Origin: Paenibacillus sp. Marseille-Q4541
Lineage (GTDB): Bacteria; Bacillota; Bacilli; Paenibacillales; Paenibacillaceae
DNA: 64,000 bases
Assembly: GCF_018310695.1 (NCBI RefSeq)
Contig: NZ_JAGXCY010000004.1
Coordinates: 124,001-188,000, forward strand
Direction of reading: 5' to 3'
Part shown: positions 33,579 through 43,313 of the stretch, piece by piece
Layout: each line of letters begins with the position of its first letter
Position numbering within the stretch: the stretch's first letter is position 1
Notes under the pieces: model-generated
Told to the model about the DNA's origin: nothing
Database searches by the model: none
The model's input: only the letters and a program-made list of their open reading frames with translations
Program-made: the position numbers and the translations under genes

Positions 33579-34352
33579 TTACATATGCTTATGCAGCATG
33601 CTCAGTACATCGCGAAGCTCGCCAACAGGCACCTGACCTGGAGCGGAAGCTTTTTTGGCAGCACCAAAGGTCAGTGCAGAACCAAACAGTTCACCCGCAA
33701 TACGGCTGATTACACCTTGACCCGCCATGGACATCGTAATGATCGGTCTGTCTGCATACTGTTCTTTCATCGTATGAGTTGCGTCCATCAGCATCAGTAC
33801 GTCAGAGACACTTTGCGGCATTGCTGCAAGTTTCGGAATATCTCCACCAAGTTCCTGTGCCTTACGAAGGCGGGATACGATTTCTTCTTTGGATGGTGTT
33901 TTGTCAAAATCATGGTTCGAGATAATTACATACACATTATGTTTATGTGCAGTATCAACAATAGCTTTCACTTCTGCATCCCCAGTAAACAATTCAGCAT
34001 CCACGATGTCCACTTGACCGGTTGCCGCAATCGCTTGATTCAGTTCTACATAATAAGAAGTGCTTACTTCTTTTTCCCCGCCTTCTTTCGCGCTGCGGAA
34101 GGTAAAGATAATAGGTAAGGACGGTAGAATCGTACGAATTTCGGTTAACGCTTCTTTCACTTTTTCTATATCTTCCACATGTTCATAAAAATCAACACGC
34201 CATTCGATAACGTCTAAATCCTGGGACTCTAGAAAACGTGCCTCTTCTTTCAATTGTTCAACGGTTTCTCCTACGAGCGGAACGCAAATTTTTGGTGCAC
34301 CTTCGCCAATAGCAACATTTTTAACGATGACAGGTTTTAGGGTGTTTTGCAT
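33579..34352 (-). CDS. aroD: Type I 3-dehydroquinate dehydratase
   Basis: The 257-residue enzyme converts 3-dehydroquinate and 3-dehydroshikimate through a Schiff base. Active-site elements seen: EWRVDF with Glu50, FTFRSAKEGG with Arg86, ISNHDFD with His147 and IPKLAAMP with the Schiff-base Lys174, all at the spacing of the Salmonella enzyme. Its neighbours are an MFS transporter, AroE, an old-yellow-enzyme reductase and a LysR regulator rather than aromatic biosynthesis genes. Use of external quinate or shikimate is therefore likelier than biosynthesis; that is an inference from context. Confidence 0.95.
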   Translation of the reverse strand: MQNTLKPVIVKNVAIGEGAPKICVPLVGETVEQLKEEARFLESQDLDVIEWRVDFYEHVEDIEKVKEALTEIRTILPSLPIIFTFRSAKEGGEKEVSTSYYVELNQAIAATGQVDIVDAELFTGDAEVKAIVDTAHKHNVYVIISNHDFDKTPSKEEIVSRLRKAQELGGDIPKLAAMPQSVSDVLMLMDATHTMKEQYADRPIITMSMAGQGVISRIAGELFGSALTFGAAKKASAPGQVPVGELRDVLSMLHKHM

Positions 34353-34417
34353 ATCGATAGACTCCTTTATCTTCTGTATAAGAAATGACTAATGTAAGAT
34401 AGAACTGCCTATTCTCC

Positions 34418-35632
34418 TCAGCTGTGTACTGCTTTTAGTGGTGCGTTCATTACTTTCCGGTAACGGATATTAACAACAATAGCCAGAATAACACCGACAA
34501 GCGTAACGATCGCATCGAATAGGATAATACTGCTGATACTTGTTTTGGATAGTATACCTGTTATTACAGGAATTGAGAATGTAGCAAGGCTTGATGCCGT
34601 ATAAACAATACCGGTAATTTTCCCTTTGCTGGTCGGGAAGAGTTCGGACATCGTTGTAAGTGCGAGCTGCAATACGCCGCCAGCTGCAGAGAAACCAATC
34701 ACAAACCCTGCGAGTACGCATACGGTTGCAGATGGGAACGCCCATAGTACAATCAGTGCGATAAAAGAAATCAGCGGATAAATAAATACAAAAGTTACAG
34801 GCTTCACCAGACTTTTTACAAGATAAGAAGTTACAAATACCGAGATTAAAGATCCAACACTATAATAACTGATCAGTTTCAAAGATGATGTATTGGTCAT
34901 GCCTGCTACTTGCTCTCCATACGTTGGCAGCCATACAGAGATCAGATAAAAAGTGGCTGTTGCGGTATATCCAATCAGAATCAGGCACAGACCTTCAATC
35001 CAGAAACTAGGTTTTCTTGCAGAGTTATTCTCATCTGCATCCCTAACTGATGTCTGCTGCTCTTCCTGCTGTTCTTGATCAGGGAATGGCAAGCGAATAA
35101 GGAACAAACCATTCACGATAAAGATCGCTACACAGATCAGGAACGAATAACCGTAGTACAAGTTGCTGCTGATCAGCACGCTGATGATCATAGGAAGTGC
35201 AAATTGACCACCGGAAATAAATGCTTTAATGATAACATTTGCGGTACCTGCCGCTTTCGGGAAAGCTTCCATAAGTGCCGGGTAAGTACCGGAATCGAGT
35301 ACCGAGTTCGCCATCCCTGCGAGCAGGGCAAAGATAAAGGCGACGGTCACGTTCGGAGATAACAAAATCCCGACGAAGAACACGGCATACATCCCCATCC
35401 CGATAAAAACAAACGGTTTCCGGCCCAGTTTGTCGGACAGTACACCCGAAATAAACAGCACGAGTAATCGCCCGATACCGAGCGCGGAAATCACATAGGA
35501 GATCCCCGCACTATCGGTATTTAGCTGTTCACTCAAGAACCCCATATTCTGTGCAAGGATAATCGCACCCATACCATGTACAAAATAGTTGATATACAAA
35601 GCTAATGCCGTCGGCATATACTTATTCTTCAC
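34418..35632 (-). CDS. MFS transporter, probable shikimate/quinate uptake
   Basis: The 404-residue protein has about 12 membrane helices. The MFS signature between helices 2 and 3 is GVLSDKLGRKPFV. A charged central loop (DQEQQEEQQTSVRDADENN) separates the two halves. It is a clear paralogue of the transporter at 40132: both share YINYF, a DSGTYPAL-EAFPK segment and the FRIEGLCLIL / FWIEGLCLIL opening of the second half. Position between aroD and aroE suggests it brings in shikimate, quinate or a related acid. Substrate is not shown by sequence. Confidence 0.9.
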   Translation of the reverse strand: MKNKYMPTALALYINYFVHGMGAIILAQNMGFLSEQLNTDSAGISYVISALGIGRLLVLFISGVLSDKLGRKPFVFIGMGMYAVFFVGILLSPNVTVAFIFALLAGMANSVLDSGTYPALMEAFPKAAGTANVIIKAFISGGQFALPMIISVLISSNLYYGYSFLICVAIFIVNGLFLIRLPFPDQEQQEEQQTSVRDADENNSARKPSFWIEGLCLILIGYTATATFYLISVWLPTYGEQVAGMTNTSSLKLISYYSVGSLISVFVTSYLVKSLVKPVTFVFIYPLISFIALIVLWAFPSATVCVLAGFVIGFSAAGGVLQLALTTMSELFPTSKGKITGIVYTASSLATFSIPVITGILSKTSISSIILFDAIVTLVGVILAIVVNIRYRKVMNAPLKAVHS

Positions 35633-35710
35633 AAAAGTTCACTGCTCCTTTAGAGTAGATTACATTGTTAAAAAATTCACAAAGTCACTCATAAGAAGGT
35701 GTCCACCTTC

Positions 35711-36574
35711 CTAAAATAACAATCCTTTAATATAGTCAACAGGCATATCTTCCCCTGTCCAGATTTTGAATGCTTCTGCTCCCTGCCATAACATCATGCC
35801 AAGACCATTAATCGTACGGCAGCCTTGTTCTTCCGCCATTTCGAGTAGACGCGTTTTTTGCGGAATATATACAACATCGGATACAATCAAGTCACTCCGC
35901 AGTACAGCAGGATCGGTAATCAGACTTTGACCTACGAGCGGCTTCATGCCTACACCTGTTGCATTCGTGAAAATAGCGCTATCTTCCACTTCTTTATAAA
36001 GTTTATCCGTTTGCTCCAGATCAAATAGTTGAACTTTGCAATCTGTTTTTTCCATAATATTTTTGATCGTTTGTTTCGCACGGTCATAAAATTCGTCTTT
36101 TCTGTTGAAAATAGAAATTTCCTTCACACCATCCAGTGCTGCCTGAATGCTGATCGCTGTAGCCGCTCCACCAGCACCAGCAATGGTCATTTTCTTACCG
36201 ATGATGTCAATTCCATCTTCTTTGAGTGCTCTCATGTACCCTACCCCATCCGTGATATGTCCAGTAAGCACTCCATTATCATTAACTACTGTGTTTACGG
36301 CCCCAGCTAATTCAGCAGCCGGTGATAACTTGTCCAAATATTGAAGAACAACCGTTTTATTAGGCATGGTTACGTTACAGCCGCGTACATTAAGGGAACG
36401 GAAACCTTGAATTACACCAGGAAGCTGCTCATTACCAACCTCAAATGCCAAATATACATAGTCCAAACCAAGTTTTGCAAAAGCTTCATTATGCATCTTC
36501 GGGGACAAGCTGTGAGAAATCGGAGTTCCAAGTAACCCAATAAGTTTCGTTTTTCCTGAAATACGTTCTGCCAT
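35711..36574 (-). CDS. aroE: Shikimate/quinate dehydrogenase, AroE family
   Basis: About 287 residues from ATG 36574, six bases after AGGAGATG; upstream in-frame ATGs are not supported. The shikimate-binding motif is SHSLSPKMHNEAF, the catalytic Lys lies in CNVTMPNKT, and the NADP/NAD loop is AGAGGAATAIS. It interconverts 3-dehydroshikimate and shikimate (or dehydroquinate and quinate). In a qui-type cluster such AroE copies act in breakdown. Cofactor preference cannot be read safely here, since ISIFNRKDEF shows an Asn-Arg pair after beta2 that usually favours NADP. Confidence 0.93.
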   Translation of the reverse strand: MAERISGKTKLIGLLGTPISHSLSPKMHNEAFAKLGLDYVYLAFEVGNEQLPGVIQGFRSLNVRGCNVTMPNKTVVLQYLDKLSPAAELAGAVNTVVNDNGVLTGHITDGVGYMRALKEDGIDIIGKKMTIAGAGGAATAISIQAALDGVKEISIFNRKDEFYDRAKQTIKNIMEKTDCKVQLFDLEQTDKLYKEVEDSAIFTNATGVGMKPLVGQSLITDPAVLRSDLIVSDVVYIPQKTRLLEMAEEQGCRTINGLGMMLWQGAEAFKIWTGEDMPVDYIKGLLF

Positions 36575-36709
36575 TGTTAACATCTCCTTTAGTTGTCTGC
36601 ATTTCATTATTTATTCAAAGACAAGACCAAACTCGGTCTACTTTGTTATGTGAATGATGGTCTGAGTGCTTAAAGCATCGTTCCAGCACTCAGCTCACCA
36701 GATTTCATT

Positions 36710-38695
36710 TTATAATGAACCTATTTTTTTCAAGGTGGACAGTACATTTCTACCTTCGCGTACCCCATCCAAAATTTTACGTGCACCTAAGCTGTCTCCG
36801 ATATTAATCACCTGTACATCCTGATCCTTAAAGTGTTGCTCGATCTCGCTTAGTTCAGGTCGTTCTGGTCTCATACCCAAGCACACAAATCCGTAGTCAA
36901 AATCAAGATTATTCATTTCACCTTCATACTCTAGTTTAAAATGATCAGCGCAAACTTCAATCAACGAAGTGCTGGTTCGCACATCGACATTATGTTTCTT
37001 AAGCATACTCATCATAGACAATCGGGTAATAATATCAAGATCTTTTCCTAGCTCAGGCAATCTTTCTACAATGATAACCTCTGCTTTTTGTGCTGCAAAG
37101 AATTCTACCACATCTAATCCTACAGCACCTCCGCCAATGACCGCCACCTTCTTGCCTTCCATTTCAGGGAACTGATTCACATCACTCAGCAGACTGAAAA
37201 TAGAATGAACATGGCTTCCCGGCTTATCAATATGTTCTAACAATCCTTGAATTGGTGGAAGCAGAGGCTTAGAGCCTGTTGCATTGACAATCACATCTGG
37301 TTTCAAATTCTCGATCATAGGGATATCTGCTTTGGTTCCTGTAAAAGTAATTAGATTTTTCAATCGTTTACTTCTTTGAATCAAATATTTCGGGAAATCT
37401 GCAATACGTTTTTTGTCAGGCAATCTTGAAATTTCACTCGCAAGCCCGCCTAGATACGATTTCTGCTCAAATAGGAATGTGTTGCAACCGACTTCTGCGG
37501 CAGTACATGCTGCTTCGAGGCCGGCTGTACCTCCGCCGATGACAACAACATTGGTTTTTCTCTTCACCTGTTGCTCCATATACTCATCACCATGAATCAC
37601 ATCTGGGTTCACTGTACATTTGATTGGACGGTTCAGCGCAATCCGGTGTCCCGCACAGCCAATGTTACAGGAAATACATTTACGCAGCAGTTCTTCCTCA
37701 CCACGGCTTACCTTACTTACCCAATCCGGATCAGCAATGAGTCCCCGGCCGATGGCAATCAAATCAGCCTCGCCTTTGGACAGCACATCCTCAGCCACCT
37801 GTGGATGACGGAAGTTACCGCTAGCAATCGTAGGTTTATTGAACTTGTCACGTACTGCTTTTGCTAGGTAGGAACGCCAGCCATCTGGCAGATTCATTTG
37901 ATCGATCTGATATTGCAAGGAATCATTTACTGCAGCCGACACATTGATAATGTCTACTTCAGCATTCAAGTAATCAAGTAATTGCAGCGAATCTTCCAGT
38001 GTATTGCCTCCAGCGACAAATTCATCTGCACTGATACGAAGCATGATCGGGAAAAGAGGTCCCACTTCGGCTCTAATTCGGTCAATGACCATTCGTGCAA
38101 AACGGGCGCGATTTTCATAGCTGCCACCGAACTCATCGGTACGTTTGTTATATAGTGGTGATAAGAACTGACACAGCAGATAAGAGTGACCTGCATGGAT
38201 CTCAATGGCATCAAACCCTGCCATTTTTACGCGTTTTGCCGCTTTACCGTATTTCTCTACGATCTCCAAAATTTCTTCTTTTGTGAGTGGACGAGGAATA
38301 GCTCCGCCTGCTTTCGAAGGTATATTGGAAGAAGATACCGGCTGTCCACCAATCCGATCAGGTACGGCAGAAGCACCCGCATGGTTGATCTGAATCGCTA
38401 CTTTAGCACCTTGATTGTGCAGACGTTCGGTCAGTTCATAGAACCCTGGAATATATCGATCATGATCGATACGAAGTTGCGTCGTTCCGTTGGAACCGGT
38501 CGGAAAATCTAAACAAGCATTTTCCACAATAATAAGGCCGGTTCCACCTTTTGCCCGTTGCTCATAATATTTCATGTGATTAGCCGTCATTTCCCCATTT
38601 GTACCAGCAAAGTTAGTTCCCATGGGAGGCATAACAATACGGTTTTTAAGGGTCATGCTTTTCACAGCTAAGGGTGAAAAAATAGTAGGATACAT
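36710..38695 (-). CDS. Old-yellow-enzyme family NADH:flavin oxidoreductase with Fe-S and FAD domains
   Basis: The 661 residues match the 2,4-dienoyl-CoA reductase/BaiCD/BaiH type. The N-terminal TIM barrel binds FMN (LKNRIVMPPMGTN; GFDAIEIHAGHSYLLCQFLSP; DLIAIGRGLIADPDW). A 4Fe-4S cluster motif follows: CISCNIGCAG then CTVNP, about residues 340-362. The C-terminal half has two dinucleotide folds (VVIGGGTAGLEAACTAAEVG and VAVIGGGAVGLDVVEFF). Such enzymes reduce activated C=C bonds. In this cluster a shikimate-derived enoate is a plausible substrate. It is divergent from the LysR gene, with a Rex/FNR-like dyad between. Confidence 0.93.
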   Translation of the reverse strand: MYPTIFSPLAVKSMTLKNRIVMPPMGTNFAGTNGEMTANHMKYYEQRAKGGTGLIIVENACLDFPTGSNGTTQLRIDHDRYIPGFYELTERLHNQGAKVAIQINHAGASAVPDRIGGQPVSSSNIPSKAGGAIPRPLTKEEILEIVEKYGKAAKRVKMAGFDAIEIHAGHSYLLCQFLSPLYNKRTDEFGGSYENRARFARMVIDRIRAEVGPLFPIMLRISADEFVAGGNTLEDSLQLLDYLNAEVDIINVSAAVNDSLQYQIDQMNLPDGWRSYLAKAVRDKFNKPTIASGNFRHPQVAEDVLSKGEADLIAIGRGLIADPDWVSKVSRGEEELLRKCISCNIGCAGHRIALNRPIKCTVNPDVIHGDEYMEQQVKRKTNVVVIGGGTAGLEAACTAAEVGCNTFLFEQKSYLGGLASEISRLPDKKRIADFPKYLIQRSKRLKNLITFTGTKADIPMIENLKPDVIVNATGSKPLLPPIQGLLEHIDKPGSHVHSIFSLLSDVNQFPEMEGKKVAVIGGGAVGLDVVEFFAAQKAEVIIVERLPELGKDLDIITRLSMMSMLKKHNVDVRTSTSLIEVCADHFKLEYEGEMNNLDFDYGFVCLGMRPERPELSEIEQHFKDQDVQVINIGDSLGARKILDGVREGRNVLSTLKKIGSL

Positions 38696-38764
38696 TTTCT
38701 ATTCCTCCAGTTATCAATTCTATGTTGCTCAAGGCCAGCATCCATTATGTCTTGCACTTTTCTA

Positions 38765-38782
38765 ATGTGAATTATTTCACAT
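38765..38782. promoter_or_regulatory. Rex/FNR-like operator in the divergent reductase-LysR region
   Basis: ATGTGAA-TTAT-TTCACAT is a perfect dyad 70 bp upstream of the reductase start. It matches the Rex pattern TTGTGAA-N4-TTCACAA except for the outer bases, and contains TGTGA-N6-TCACA as for FNR/CRP. The rest of 38696-39062 holds no gene; LysR T-N11-A sites are likely but not picked with confidence. Confidence 0.6.
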
Positions 38783-39062
38783 AAAAGTCCTAAAATAGAA
38801 CCGCTCTTATTGGCGGCTACTTAAATATGTTTGGTGAGAGGCCCTATGTTTCATCTTTTTCGTTTGTTTTGTAAATCAAATCACTATTCATTATCTCATT
38901 CAATTTTATTCAGCTGAACGTTATGCAATCATCATATATGGGGAATATTAATAAATCCAATTCATCTTTTTATGAAAATCCATAGATTTTGTCTATATAT
39001 TACACTATAATTTGCTACGTCTACTTCTCTCATTGTGACTTATTAGGAAAGGATGATTTATC

Positions 39063-39959
39063 TTGAACCTCAGACATCTACAGTACTTTCAGGTGCTCGC
39101 TGACATGGAACATTTTACACAAGCATCTGCCAAACTGCATATTACCCAGCCCAGTCTAAGCCATGCTATTGCAGAACTAGAAAAGAAGCTTGGCGTTCGC
39201 TTGTTCGAAAAAAAAGGACGTAATGTCCGTTTGACCAAATATGGCCGTATCTTCCGTGAACATGTCGACCGTGCTTTATCCGAACTGGAAAAGGGAGAGC
39301 AAAAAATGCGGACGCTTTCTAGTCCAAGTCATGGCAGAATCGATTTGGCTTTTATCTATACGCTCGGTTCCCACTTTGCCCCTTCTCTGATTCATTCCTT
39401 TTCTTCTCAAGAAGAGTTCAAAGATATTACGTTGTCTTTTCATCAGGGGAATACGCAACATCTGATTCAGGAATTGAAGAATGATAAGTTCGATATCGCA
39501 TTCTGCTCCCTTCTCCCTGAGGAACAAGAAGAAATTGAGTTCATTCCGGTTACGAAAGAAGAACTTGTCGTTATCGTACATCCGGAGCATCCCTTGGCTC
39601 AGCAGGATGACATTGATTTGGTGGATACAGCGGGTTATCCTTTTATTTTTTTTAATAAGGATAGTGGGGTCAGACCCATTATTGACGATCTGTTTGCCCA
39701 AGTTCATGTGACTCCGCAGATCATTTGCGAAATCGAGGAAGATAATGCGATGGCTGGCCTCGTAACTGTAAATTACGGAATTGGTATTATGCCCCGTATC
39801 TCCACTTTAAAACACTTTGATGTGAAAGTACTGCCCATTTCAAACCCCAGTTATCAGCGGTATATCTATATGGCTACTGTAAAAAACCGTTACCTGTCAC
39901 CTGCCGCGGTTCAGTTTCGTGATTTCGTAATTGGTTACTGCCAAGGAACGGTTCAATAA
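39063..39959 (+). CDS. LysR-family regulator, QuiR-like by context
   Basis: The 298-residue protein starts at TTG 39063 after AAAGGATG. The N-terminal winged helix is LRHLQYFQVLADMEHFTQAS then HITQPSLSHAIAELEKKLGVRLFEKKG. The C-terminal two-lobed effector domain runs from about residue 90 (GRIDLAFIYTLGSHFAPSLI; EEDNAMAGLVTVNYGIGIMP). It is transcribed away from the reductase-AroE-MFS-AroD operon and just upstream of a second MFS gene, the standard layout for a LysR activator responding to a pathway intermediate. Shikimate as effector is inferred from the Listeria parallel. Confidence 0.93.
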   Translation: MNLRHLQYFQVLADMEHFTQASAKLHITQPSLSHAIAELEKKLGVRLFEKKGRNVRLTKYGRIFREHVDRALSELEKGEQKMRTLSSPSHGRIDLAFIYTLGSHFAPSLIHSFSSQEEFKDITLSFHQGNTQHLIQELKNDKFDIAFCSLLPEEQEEIEFIPVTKEELVVIVHPEHPLAQQDDIDLVDTAGYPFIFFNKDSGVRPIIDDLFAQVHVTPQIICEIEEDNAMAGLVTVNYGIGIMPRISTLKHFDVKVLPISNPSYQRYIYMATVKNRYLSPAAVQFRDFVIGYCQGTVQ

Positions 39960-40131
39960 AACATGAAATGATAAATGGAAATCAAGTCCATATTTCCCTT
40001 AAATATAATCTATTGATTTATATAACGATGTACTTTATACTCCAGATTGAGAGTTCGAGTTGAATTTTTATATTGTTGTCTCATCGTTTGTGATTTTTTT
40101 CACTATCATTATCGGTAAGGTGGAGTACATC

Positions 40132-41406
40132 ATGAAACATATCCTGAAAAATAATTACATCCATGCAGCTTCCGGTATGTACATCAACTATTTCCTATAC
40201 GGTATGGTCAATATTATTTTGGCATCTCACATGACATTTTTGACCGAAACCCTTCATACAAATGCTGCCGGTATCAGTCTCTTAGTATCCGCTATCGGTT
40301 TTGGCCGTCTTTTTACACTCTATGTGTCCGGTGTATTATCTGACCGCCTTGGACGAAAGCCATTTATTATTGCAGCCGGGCTACTCATGGCCGTCTTTCT
40401 CATTGGTATTCCGCTTAGTCCGAATTTGGGCACTGCCCTTGTTTTTGCGGTACTCGCAGGGATTGCCAATGCGTCAATGGATTCGGGTACCTACCCGGCA
40501 CTGATTGAAGCCTTTCCTAAATCTGCCGGTTCGGCAACCGTAGTAGTTAGAGGCGTGATTTCCGTTGGAGCAGCACTATTACCGATTATGATTTTATTTT
40601 TTATGAACCAAGGTTGGTTTTATGGTTATGCCTTTTTCCTTCCTGCCGTCATTTTTCTCCTGAATACCGTCTTCATCTATAAAGCTAAGTTCCCAAGCAT
40701 GAACAACAAAGATGAAGTAGATACAGATACGACAAATAATGAAACACCACAACAACCGGTTGTTCACTCTCAGCCGCGTTTTCGGATTGAAGGATTATGC
40801 TTGATTTTACTTGGGTTCACTGGACCTGCCCTCTTATATATCATGCAGTTATGGCTGCCTACTTATGGGCAGCAGATCATTGGTTTGACAGAGTCAGATT
40901 CACTTAAACTAATTAGCTATTACAATATCGGGTCTCTAGTATCTGTCGTTTTTCTAGTCATTGCACTACGCAAATGGTTAAAACCTGTTAATGTAGTGCT
41001 GTTATATCCTATTCTTTCCCTTTTTGCATTCATTCTGCTACTGACCGTAAGATCTCCGATGGCTGTTATTGTGAATGTCTTTGCCATTGGGTTCTCTATA
41101 TCAGGTGTGCTGCAGTTAACACTAACTGTCATGAGTGAGTTTTTCAGTGAACGTAAAGGACAGATTACCGGATTCATTTATACGGCTACTTCCATCTCAT
41201 ATACAACGATTCCCTTCGTAACGGGTATTCTATTGGAACGTCTTAGTGTATCGAGTGTATTTGAACTAGCCGTTGCTATTAACCTGATCAGCATTGTTCT
41301 CGCGATCGTTGTCAATCACCGATACGCTAGTGTATTTCTAACCAGAACGTTTTCTTTCAGGAAAAAGTCTTCCTCTTTAAAAGAGAAACAAGACCTTCTG
41401 TATTAA
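40132..41406 (+). CDS. MFS transporter, paralogue of the one at 34418
   Basis: About 424 residues from ATG 40132, which has GGTGGAG six bases upstream; the frame opening at 40060 has no ribosome site. There are twelve membrane helices with GVLSDRLGRKPFI in loop 2-3 and a polar central loop (NNKDEVDTDTTNNETPQQP). It shares YINYFLYGM, DSGTYPALIEAFPKSAG and WLPTYGQQI with the other transporter, so the pair comes from duplication. It could import a second related acid or export a product. The C-terminus is basic. Confidence 0.9.
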   Translation: MKHILKNNYIHAASGMYINYFLYGMVNIILASHMTFLTETLHTNAAGISLLVSAIGFGRLFTLYVSGVLSDRLGRKPFIIAAGLLMAVFLIGIPLSPNLGTALVFAVLAGIANASMDSGTYPALIEAFPKSAGSATVVVRGVISVGAALLPIMILFFMNQGWFYGYAFFLPAVIFLLNTVFIYKAKFPSMNNKDEVDTDTTNNETPQQPVVHSQPRFRIEGLCLILLGFTGPALLYIMQLWLPTYGQQIIGLTESDSLKLISYYNIGSLVSVVFLVIALRKWLKPVNVVLLYPILSLFAFILLLTVRSPMAVIVNVFAIGFSISGVLQLTLTVMSEFFSERKGQITGFIYTATSISYTTIPFVTGILLERLSVSSVFELAVAINLISIVLAIVVNHRYASVFLTRTFSFRKKSSSLKEKQDLLY

Positions 41407-41445
41407 TATAACCTGCTCATTCTGAGTTTGATTACTCAGTGAAAG

Positions 41446-41475
41446 AACCCCCTACCTCACAAGCAGGGGGTTTTT
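41446..41475 (+). terminator. Terminator after the second MFS gene
   Basis: AACCCCCT pairs with AGGGGGTT, followed by TTT. It separates the quinate/shikimate block from the glycan locus. Confidence 0.88.
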
Positions 41476-41528
41476 GAGCATAAAACATATCCAAATTTAT
41501 AAATCCAGTGTTCCTATGTTTCCTCAGG

Positions 41529-42575
41529 TTAAATTGCATTGGCTCGGCTCACAATATCGTTCACAATCCGCTCTAGCTCATTGTAGCTTTTCTCCCATGT
41601 GAAGACATTTGAGTCACGCTCACCTTTCTTGGCAAGTTTTTCTCGAAGGCTACGATCTTCGATGAGCCGAATGACATCTTTCGCCAGACGATTTTCGTAC
41701 CTGTAGGACATTAGACAATTCCGTTCATGCACAGCATACTCCGTATTTCCGCCCGAATAACATGTAACAAGAGCGGCTCCACATCTCATGGCTTCCAGTC
41801 CCGGAAGTGAACCTGTATCATATGAACCTGAACTGACATAGATATCCGTTTGATTGTAATGATATCGTAACTCTTCATCGTTAAATGGGGTGTACATTTT
41901 ATATTTCCCCGTGGATCGTAGGTACTGTATATCTTCAGATTCTGCATACTCACCAGGCGGTGTGATGAGATTAAGAGATACTTCAGGATGGGCGGCCTTC
42001 ACAAGATCAAGCTGGGCAAGCAAATATTTTTGTTCCCGATGCCACGAAAAATCTCCTTCTTCCTTACGGTAGATAGAAGTAATATTCAAAGGTCCATTTA
42101 ATTGCTTGCGAATATTCATGTTATGGAAAAATCCACTTACACCCACAGGTACAATCCGGCCCCTTATTCCATGATTAAGAAAGATCATATCCTGCTGCCA
42201 CCGGGACAATACAAGCAAGTGTGGAGTTAGATGGTACGATGGAAAGGAGTATTGATTTTCTTTTAAAAAGGTAGGTTCATAACACAAAGATAACCGAATA
42301 TGAAGACCTTTCCCTTCCTCACTCGCTTGCTGAGCAGGATAGGCTGTCGTATAAAAGTTAGATAATATAACGTCTCCTTTAGGAAAATGATGTGATAATA
42401 AAGCCGTGTCGGTTAGCTGTAAAATTTGAGCTTTAATCTCGTACTCTACAACACCTTGGGCAGGCATCACGATAAGAACTTCATGACCAGTTTCAACAAG
42501 CCGATTAGCCAGTTCAGACAGCATCCGCTGTGCCCCTCCGTGACATAATGTATATATAGGTATAATATAACGCAA
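41529..42575 (-). CDS. GT4-type glycosyltransferase
   Basis: About 348 residues from TTG 42575; AAGGGAGGTG lies 7 bases upstream and the previous stop is at 42595, so the longer open frame is not used. GT-B fold: IIPIYTLCHGGAQRMLSELANRLV at the start and the donor-site segment YVSSGSYDTGSLPGLEAMRCGAALV (E in GLEAMRCG) near the end. It is the last gene of the long minus-strand glycan operon starting near 48.5-49.9 kb. The sugar is unknown. Confidence 0.88.
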   Translation of the reverse strand: MRYIIPIYTLCHGGAQRMLSELANRLVETGHEVLIVMPAQGVVEYEIKAQILQLTDTALLSHHFPKGDVILSNFYTTAYPAQQASEEGKGLHIRLSLCYEPTFLKENQYSFPSYHLTPHLLVLSRWQQDMIFLNHGIRGRIVPVGVSGFFHNMNIRKQLNGPLNITSIYRKEEGDFSWHREQKYLLAQLDLVKAAHPEVSLNLITPPGEYAESEDIQYLRSTGKYKMYTPFNDEELRYHYNQTDIYVSSGSYDTGSLPGLEAMRCGAALVTCYSGGNTEYAVHERNCLMSYRYENRLAKDVIRLIEDRSLREKLAKKGERDSNVFTWEKSYNELERIVNDIVSRANAI

Positions 42576-42594
42576 GTCCTTCACCTCCCTTACA

Positions 42595-43296
42595 TTAAAG
42601 GGACGACAGTAAGGCAGGTCTATGAAGATTCTGAATGCGGACAACCTCTTCTGCGATCTCCTGACTATGCCTTGCCGTTCCCATTTGATCATGCATCCTG
42701 TACTTAATGAGCGGGATATCGATACACCCCAGTTCAAAGTGAGGAAGAAGCCGGAGCCACATCTCATAATCATGCGCATACCGAAAATTGGGATTGAATA
42801 GTCCCACTTTACTGAACACTTGCATATCGAGCATCACGGTGCATCCGTTAATCGGACAATACGATAAAAGAGTTTGTATCATGGCTGATCTTCTGCCAAG
42901 ATTCGGATACATCGTCTCTGTCTCCTGACTAAGAACATTCATATAGTGATATGCCGAGTGGGTAAAAGACAATTGTTTCTCCATCATGTACTTTACTTGT
43001 GTCTCTACTTTGTTAGGAAGAAAAGCATCGTCACTGCTTAGCCAAGCAAAATATCGTCCCTTCGCATGCACAATTCCCGTATTTAGTGCTGTAGCCGTTC
43101 CTCCATTCACCTTAGGAAGATAGAGAATCCGATCTTTGTAGGGTGTAATAAGTTCCGTATGCTGGGTTGACCCATCATCCACCACAATAATTTCAATATG
43201 CGGATAAGTTTGCATCAGCGCACTTTCAATCGCTTCCGCGATGTATCCGTCATTATAAAATGGGATGACGATGGAAACGACGGGATTGTTGTACAT
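42595..43296 (-). CDS. GT2 family glycosyltransferase
   Basis: The 233-residue GT-A enzyme opens with VSIVIPFYNDGYIAEAIESA and then IIVVDDGST (nucleotide-binding Asp). The metal-binding motif is LSSDDAF, with a catalytic-side segment YAHDYEMWLRL. GAGAGAGGTG precedes the ATG. It is a close paralogue of the GT2 at 43913 (same IPFYN, QTYP, VVDDGST and SSDD blocks), so the two likely add different residues of one glycan. Confidence 0.92.
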   Translation of the reverse strand: MYNNPVVSIVIPFYNDGYIAEAIESALMQTYPHIEIIVVDDGSTQHTELITPYKDRILYLPKVNGGTATALNTGIVHAKGRYFAWLSSDDAFLPNKVETQVKYMMEKQLSFTHSAYHYMNVLSQETETMYPNLGRRSAMIQTLLSYCPINGCTVMLDMQVFSKVGLFNPNFRYAHDYEMWLRLLPHFELGCIDIPLIKYRMHDQMGTARHSQEIAEEVVRIQNLHRPALLSSL

Positions 43297-43313
43297 CGCT
43301 TATTCACCTCTCT

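Noticed and set aside
33585-34118. Long plus-strand frame of 177 codons opposite aroD
   Set aside because: It is a shadow of the conserved aroD frame; the protein is Cys/His/Phe-rich without any motif.
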